Shown here: in pieces, positions 59,596-64,000 of the stretch
How positions within the stretch are numbered: position 1 is the stretch's first letter
How the letters are laid out: each line of letters starts with the position of its first letter
NCBI RefSeq assembly: GCF_000523235.1
Contig: NZ_CP006850.1
Span: forward strand, 4,588,001 to 4,652,000
DNA: 64,000 bases
Origin: Nocardia nova SH22a
Lineage (GTDB): Bacteria > Actinomycetota > Actinomycetes > Mycobacteriales > Mycobacteriaceae
Direction: 5' to 3'
The notes under the pieces: model-generated
Databases searched by the model: none
What the model saw: the letters and a program-made list of their open reading frames with translations, nothing else
Told to the model about the DNA's origin: nothing
Translations under genes and position numbers: made by a program

Positions 59596-59616
59596 CCGGA
59601 GAATAGTATTCTCCGG
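59596..59616. promoter_or_regulatory. Perfect palindrome between LLM and enoyl-CoA hydratase genes
   Basis: The arms CCGGAGAATA and TATTCTCCGG flank a single G (21 bp, exact). The site lies 15 bp before the LLM start and 40 bp before the hydratase start. The GAGAAT half-sites also occur at 28444 and near 62056-62092. Confidence 0.75.
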
Positions 59617-59655
59617 GTTCACTCTTGGAGCTTCGAGCCGAAACGGGGTCCGCCG

Positions 59656-60456
59656 ATGACCGAATCCATGGTGGTGGTGGAACGCACCGCGACGATCGCC
59701 ACGGTGACCCTGCACCGGCCCGCGGTCCGCAACGCGCTGAACCGGGCGCTGATGGAGGCGCTGTGGGACGCGGTCGCCGAAGCGGGCGCCGACCCCGATA
59801 TCCGCGCGGTGATCCTGACCGGCGCGGATCCGGCGTTCTGCGCGGGTATCGACATCGGCGAGGCCGCGCGGGCCGCCACCGACGGCGCCACAGCGGCACG
59901 GCCCGGGGGTTCGGGTCCGGGGCGCGGTCCCGACGGGCTGTTCCGCTTCCTGCCGGTGATCGACAAACCCGTTCTCGGCGCGATCAACGGCGCGTGCGTC
60001 GCGGGCGGGCTCGAACTGGCGTTGCAGTGCACACTGCTCGTGGCCTCCGAACGGGCCCGCTTCGCCGACACCCACGCCCGGATGGGCATGATGCCCGGTG
60101 GCGGGGTGACTGTCGGGCTCAGCAGTGCGGTCGGACGCCGCAAGGCGATCGAGATGTCGCTGTCGGGCAACTTCCTCACCGCGAGCGCGGCACTCACCCA
60201 CGGACTGGTCAATCACGTTGTGCCCCATTCCGAATTGCTGACGTTCACCCGTGCGCTGGCCACCGACATCATCGGCAGCGACGCGGACGCGGTGACCCGG
60301 CTGTTGCGCCACTACCGCGCCCTCGCCGAGATCGACGAGCGGTCCGCGCAACTGCTCGAGGGCGTGATGGCCGAGACCTGGGCGCCGGGCACCGCGCGCA
60401 TGGCCGGCAACGGCGCCCAGGTGGTCGAGCGCGGCAGGCGGCAGCTGCACGACTGA
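59656..60456 (+). CDS. Enoyl-CoA hydratase/isomerase
   Basis: The 266-residue crotonase-family protein has VLTGADPAFCAGIDIGEA near 53-70 and INGACVAGGLELALQCTLLVASE near 112-134, the two oxyanion-hole and active-site regions. Typical catalytic Glu positions are partly replaced in this region (GLELAL keeps one). It would hydrate or isomerise an enoyl-CoA. GGGG-type ribosome signals are weak. It is divergent from the LLM gene with a shared palindrome. Confidence 0.93.
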   Translation: MTESMVVVERTATIATVTLHRPAVRNALNRALMEALWDAVAEAGADPDIRAVILTGADPAFCAGIDIGEAARAATDGATAARPGGSGPGRGPDGLFRFLPVIDKPVLGAINGACVAGGLELALQCTLLVASERARFADTHARMGMMPGGGVTVGLSSAVGRRKAIEMSLSGNFLTASAALTHGLVNHVVPHSELLTFTRALATDIIGSDADAVTRLLRHYRALAEIDERSAQLLEGVMAETWAPGTARMAGNGAQVVERGRRQLHD

Positions 60457-60465
60457 CGGGCCGAT

Positions 60466-62022
60466 TCAGATCACCCGTCCTTCGTGTCCGGCCCAATATT
60501 GTTGCCGCAGCAGCCGTTTGTAGAGTTTGCCGTTCGGGTCGCGGGGCAGTTCGGCGGCGAAGTCCACGGTGCGCGGGCACTTGTAGGAGGCCAGTTCGGC
60601 CCGGCAGGCCGCGATGAGTTCAGCGGCCAGCGCCGGACCCGCGGCCGCCGGATCCACCGCTTGCACCACCGCTTTCACCGATTCGCCCATCTCCTCGTCC
60701 GGCACCCCGAGCACCGCGACGTCGAGTACCGCCGGATGGGCGGCGAGCAGGTTCTCGGCCTCCTGCGGATAGATGTTCACTCCTCCGGACACGATCATGT
60801 GCGACTGCCGGTCGGTCAGATACAGATAGCCGTCCTCGTCGAGGCAGCCGATATCGCCGAGGGTGCGCCAGCCGTGCGGGCCCGACACGGCGGCCGTGCG
60901 CTCGGGATCGTTGTGATATTCGAACGGGCGCCCGCCCTCGAAATAGACCACGCCGATCTGCCCGGTCTCCAGTGCCTGCCCGTCGGGGCCGACGATGTGA
61001 CACGGCTGCGCGGGCCGCCCGACCGACCCGGGGTGGTCGAGCCATTCCCGCGCGGAGATGTAGGTGTTGCCGACATCCTCTGTGCCCGAATAGTATTCGT
61101 TGATGATCGGCCCCAGCCAGTCGATCATCTGCCGTTTCACCGGGATGGGGCACGGCGCCGCCGAATGCACCACGTCCACCAGGCTCGACAGGTCGTAGCG
61201 GCGACGCTCGGCGGCGGGCAGGCGCAGCAGCCGGATGAACATCGTCGGCACCATCTGGGTGTGGGTGACGCGGTGGCGTTCGATGAGTTCCAGACACCGG
61301 CGCGGGCCGAAGCGTTCCATCACGACGACGGTCGCGCCGAGGCGCTGCCACGACATCGCGAACACCAGCGGCGCCGCATGGTAGAGCGGCGCCGGGGACA
61401 GATAGACCGCGTCGGCGCGAGCACCCGCGGTGAACAGCCCGCGCGCGATCAGCACCGGCGGGGCCTGCGGATCCCCGAGCGGTGTGGCGGGCAGGGGTTT
61501 CCGGACCCCTTTGGGGCGGCCCGTCGTTCCGCCGGAGTAGAGCATCTCGCGGCCCTCGCACTCGTCGGGCAGCGGATCACCGGATTCGGCGGCCAGCAGG
61601 TCCTCGTACGGAATGAAGCCGGGTAGTTCCCCCGCGGCACAGATCCGCACGGTGATGCGGCTCAGGTCCAGCCGGGCCACCACATCGGCCATCGCCGCCG
61701 TCGCCACCAGCGCCGTCGCACCGCAGTCGTCGAGGATGTACTGCACCTCGGCCGGGCGCAGATGCCGGTTGACGGCGGTGTAGTACAGCCCGGAACGCTG
61801 TGCCGCCCAGGCGATCTCGAGGAAGGCCCGGGTGTTCTCCGCCAGGATCGCCAGCTGCGATCCGACCGCGAGGCCCCGGCGACGCAGGGCCCGCGCACCG
61901 GCCACTGAACGCTGCTCGAGCTGCCGATAGGTCACGATCTCACCGGTCTCGCCCATCACGATCGCCGGGCGATCGGGGTCGCGCTCGGCATGCTCACCGA
62001 GAGTCATCGGCACGGCGGCCAT
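60466..62022 (-). CDS. AMP-binding acyl-CoA synthetase
   Basis: The 518-residue protein shows the AMP-binding motif YSGGTTGRPKGV near 160, NEYYSGTEDVG near 303, GDIGCLDEDGYLYLTDR near 390 and a catalytic Lys in the final DPNGKLYKRLL motif. It is a fatty-acid or aryl-CoA ligase that activates the acid substrate of this gene set. It is convergent with the hydratase (9 bp gap) and divergent from a second LLM gene. Confidence 0.95.
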   Translation of the reverse strand: MAAVPMTLGEHAERDPDRPAIVMGETGEIVTYRQLEQRSVAGARALRRRGLAVGSQLAILAENTRAFLEIAWAAQRSGLYYTAVNRHLRPAEVQYILDDCGATALVATAAMADVVARLDLSRITVRICAAGELPGFIPYEDLLAAESGDPLPDECEGREMLYSGGTTGRPKGVRKPLPATPLGDPQAPPVLIARGLFTAGARADAVYLSPAPLYHAAPLVFAMSWQRLGATVVVMERFGPRRCLELIERHRVTHTQMVPTMFIRLLRLPAAERRRYDLSSLVDVVHSAAPCPIPVKRQMIDWLGPIINEYYSGTEDVGNTYISAREWLDHPGSVGRPAQPCHIVGPDGQALETGQIGVVYFEGGRPFEYHNDPERTAAVSGPHGWRTLGDIGCLDEDGYLYLTDRQSHMIVSGGVNIYPQEAENLLAAHPAVLDVAVLGVPDEEMGESVKAVVQAVDPAAAGPALAAELIAACRAELASYKCPRTVDFAAELPRDPNGKLYKRLLRQQYWAGHEGRVI

Positions 62023-62055
62023 CGGCAGCCCTCCTCAATATCCACCCGACCTGTG

Positions 62056-62092
62056 GAGAATCTAATTCTTATCGAGCAAGAATGTTACTCTC
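62056..62092. promoter_or_regulatory. Imperfect palindrome before LLM gene 2
   Basis: GAGAAT-cta-ATTCTT on the left is mirrored by AAGAAT-gtt-ACTCTC on the right around a 7-base centre. Half-sites resemble those at 59596-59616. It overlaps the presumed promoter between the synthetase and LLM genes. Confidence 0.6.
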
Positions 62093-62097
62093 GGCTG

Positions 62098-63003
62098 GTG
62101 AGTCTGCGCTTCATATTCCACTATCCGGAGACCTCCGGTACCGACGGCGACGTCCTCGACGCGGGGCCACTGCGCGAGGTCGCGATCACCACCGAGCGGG
62201 CCGGATTCCACGGCATCTCGCTGAGTGAGCATCCGATTCCGGGCTCGCGGTGGCTCGCGAGCGGCGGACATCAGACCCTCGATTCGCTCGTGGCCCTCGG
62301 TTATATCGCCGCCGCGACCGAACGGCTGCGCCTGCTCACCTATCTCGCGGTCGCGCCCTATCGCAATCCGTTCATCCTCGCCAAGGCCGCCGCCACCATC
62401 GACACACTCTCGGGCGGGCGCCTGATCCTGGGATTGGGGGCGGGTTATCAGAAGAGCGAATTTCATGCCCTGGGAGTGGATTTCGACGAACGCAACGCGC
62501 TGTTCGACGAGGCGCTCGAGGTGCTGCCGCTGCACTGGCGCGGTGAACCGTTCAGCTATCGGGGACGGCATTTCGACGCGCGCGAGGTGATCGCCCGGCC
62601 GCGGCCGGTCCAGGACCCGATACCGATCTGGATCGGCGGCAATTCCGCCGCCAGCAGGCGCCGCGCCGCCACCCGCGCCCAGGGCTGGATGCCGATGACC
62701 GGCGGCGCCGAACTCAGCACCACCGCCCGCACCCCTGCCCTCGGCACCCGCACGCAGCTGGCCGAGCGGATCGCCGAGGTCCGTTCGCGAGCCGAATCGG
62801 CCGGTCGCACAACCGGTCTCGACGTGCTGTACTCCTATCACGACGAGACCCTCACCGATCCGGCGCAGGCCGATCGGCACCGCGAGACCTTCGCCGAACT
62901 GGAGAAGGCGGGAGTCACGTGGATCGTGGTGTCCAGCCGCACCCGCGAGCACCATGCCACCACGGACTTCCTGGAGTCCTTCGGCGCGAGCTATCTGCGA
63001 TGA
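62098..63003 (+). CDS. LLM-class F420-dependent oxidoreductase (2)
   Basis: The 301-residue protein starts SLRFIFHYPETSG and has GFHGISLSEHPIPGSR near 35, LRLLTYLAVAPYRNPFILAKAAATID near 75-100, LSGGRLILGLGAGYQ near 102 and IPIWIGGNSAASRRRAA near 175. These are hallmarks of F420-dependent LLM enzymes. The GTG start lies next to the palindrome. The stop overlaps the next gene as ATGA. Confidence 0.93.
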   Translation: MSLRFIFHYPETSGTDGDVLDAGPLREVAITTERAGFHGISLSEHPIPGSRWLASGGHQTLDSLVALGYIAAATERLRLLTYLAVAPYRNPFILAKAAATIDTLSGGRLILGLGAGYQKSEFHALGVDFDERNALFDEALEVLPLHWRGEPFSYRGRHFDAREVIARPRPVQDPIPIWIGGNSAASRRRAATRAQGWMPMTGGAELSTTARTPALGTRTQLAERIAEVRSRAESAGRTTGLDVLYSYHDETLTDPAQADRHRETFAELEKAGVTWIVVSSRTREHHATTDFLESFGASYLR

Positions 63004-63857
63004 GCGGCTGGTTCGAACAGCGCGCGGCCCTGTCCGGCACGGTCGCCGTGATCACCGGCGGCGCGGGCGGTCTCGGCCGCGCCGTCGTCACCGATCTGGT
63101 GGCCAACGGCGTGCGCCCGGCGGTCGTCGACATCGACGCGGCGGCCGTGGCGGAACTGCGCGAGACGCTCGCCGCCGACGGTCACGACGCGCTGATCCAG
63201 CACGGCGACGCCCGCGATCCCGAGGTGCTGACGGCCTTGTTCGAGGCCGCCGACGCCCGGTGGGGGCGGCTGGACACCCTCGTCAACGTCGTGGGCGGCA
63301 CCTTCCGGGCGCCGTTCACCGAAACCCGGCCGAAGGGCTGGGATGCGTTGCTGCGCACCAACTTCACGCACGTGCTGCACGCCTGCACATTGGCGATTCC
63401 CCGGATGCGAGCGGGCGGGCGCGGGGGCAGCATCGTCAACATCACGACGATCGAGGCCCATCGCGCGGCGCCGGGATTCGCGGTATACGCGGCGGCCAAG
63501 GCCGCCGTGGAGCAATTCGCCCGCACGCTGGCGGTGGAACTGGCGCCGGAGGGCATCCGGGTCAACAACGTCGCCCCCGACTTCGTGCCGACACCGAATC
63601 TGAGCCGCATGCCACACGGCGACGCGGCGATGACCGACCCCACCGGCGTGCGGGTGGCGATTCCGCTCGGCCGCGCCGGCGAGGTGGGCGATGTCTCGGG
63701 GTGTGTGGTGTTCCTGGCCTCGGCGCTGTCGGCGTATCTCACCGGAACGACACTGCATCCCGACGGCGGTACCGGCGCCTCGGCGGGCTGGTTCAACTGG
63801 CCCGATACCGGATGGGCGAACTACGCGCCCATGCGGTACCTGACCGGCGATCAGTAA
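63000..63857 (+). CDS. Short-chain dehydrogenase/reductase
   Basis: The 285-residue SDR has VAVITGGAGGLGRAVVTDLV near 16, a NVVGGTF variant of the NAG motif near 97, NITTIEA and YAAAKAAVEQFARTLAVELAP with the catalytic Tyr and Lys. Its C-terminus is extended (TGASAGWFNWPDTGWANYAP). The ATG overlaps the LLM stop, so it is coupled and likely acts on the same substrate. Its 3' end overlaps the convergent DUF1059 gene by 7 bp. Confidence 0.93.
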   Translation: MSGWFEQRAALSGTVAVITGGAGGLGRAVVTDLVANGVRPAVVDIDAAAVAELRETLAADGHDALIQHGDARDPEVLTALFEAADARWGRLDTLVNVVGGTFRAPFTETRPKGWDALLRTNFTHVLHACTLAIPRMRAGGRGGSIVNITTIEAHRAAPGFAVYAAAKAAVEQFARTLAVELAPEGIRVNNVAPDFVPTPNLSRMPHGDAAMTDPTGVRVAIPLGRAGEVGDVSGCVVFLASALSAYLTGTTLHPDGGTGASAGWFNWPDTGWANYAPMRYLTGDQ

Positions 63858-63997
63858 GCGAGGAAGAGGATTTCCTCGCGCGAGTAGTCGTGGCCGGGGT
63901 GGTTCTCCGCCAGATGCTGCTTGGTCTTCTCCACGAGGTCGTCCTCGTCGGTTCCGACGATCTGTTCACCACAGGGGCAGCCCAGTCGGGTCTTCAC
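63851..63997 (-). CDS. DUF1059-like small protein
   Basis: The 48-residue protein has a GTG start three bases from the window edge. It reads MKTRLGCPCGEQIVGTDEDD and ends HDYSREEILFLAY, matching the small actinobacterial DUF1059 proteins with a CPCG motif. The two cysteines may bind metal. A longer form starting outside the window cannot be excluded. Its function is unknown. Confidence 0.8.
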   Translation of the reverse strand: MKTRLGCPCGEQIVGTDEDDLVEKTKQHLAENHPGHDYSREEILFLAY

Positions 63998-64000
63998 AGT

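Overview
The window is a 64-kb, very GC-rich chromosomal segment. It has strong G/C bias at third codon positions, frequent GTG starts and four-base stop/start overlaps, and is dense in TetR regulators, SDRs, acyl-CoA enzymes, LLM (F420-type) oxidoreductases and one mycofactocin-type SDR. Together these point to a mycolic-acid actinomycete, most likely Nocardia or a close relative such as Rhodococcus or Mycobacterium. This is judged from protein style, not from a marker gene. No rRNA, tRNA or CRISPR array was seen.

Layout. (1) 1-8.5 kb: an acyl-CoA dehydrogenase pair (the first truncated by the window edge), a quinone oxidoreductase/TetR divergent pair, an SDR, a TetR-LysR operon facing an NmrA-type protein, and a secreted protein. 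(2) 8.6-11.7 kb: an accessory block with an XRE-CutA-small ORF-broken ORF-SLOG operon, divergent from three small overlapping genes, two of which have a resolvase-like fold. (3) 11.9-22.8 kb: metabolic and stress genes including an FAD monooxygenase, a dehalogenase-like hydrolase, a DHFR/RibD-like protein, an iron-box-linked siderophore-interacting protein with an orphan ABC ATPase, an M3 peptidase, and an esterase. (4) 23-38 kb: a large divergent catabolic island. Leftward are ALDH, a CaiB CoA-transferase, a KS-like/DUF35 fusion and a thiolase. Rightward are a TauD dioxygenase, an SDR, a mycofactocin-type SDR, a ferredoxin, a P450, a DUF35-thiolase fusion, a hydrolase, DoxX and two beta-hydroxyacid dehydrogenases. 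This looks like oxidative attack on a hydrophobic substrate followed by CoA-ester side-chain cleavage. (5) 38-47 kb: a decaying accessory region with a chloramphenicol-type exporter, an AAA pseudogene, a DUF6924 protein, a VapBC module, a WD40-like protein and three copies of a dispersed repeat. (6) 46.7-52.6 kb: an SDR/LysR pair, then two flavin amine oxidases and a TetR that share one operator sequence. (7) 52.6-54.9 kb: a second SLOG paralogue with a broken upstream partner, and a DUF234-type ATPase preceded by a 43-bp perfect palindrome. (8) 54.9-64 kb: TetR-SDR, MFS-MarR, then a second acyl-CoA set (two LLM oxidoreductases, an enoyl-CoA hydratase, an acyl-CoA synthetase, an SDR) and a DUF1059 gene.

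Regulation is unusually readable here: at least ten divergent promoters carry inverted repeats next to a TetR, MarR or XRE gene. The most unusual items are the two SLOG paralogues, each with a disrupted small upstream gene; the 43-bp palindrome in front of the ATPase; the cysteine-less DUF35-thiolase fusion with a fossil of its own 3' end downstream; and the repeat family that carries the 3' end of an SDR gene.
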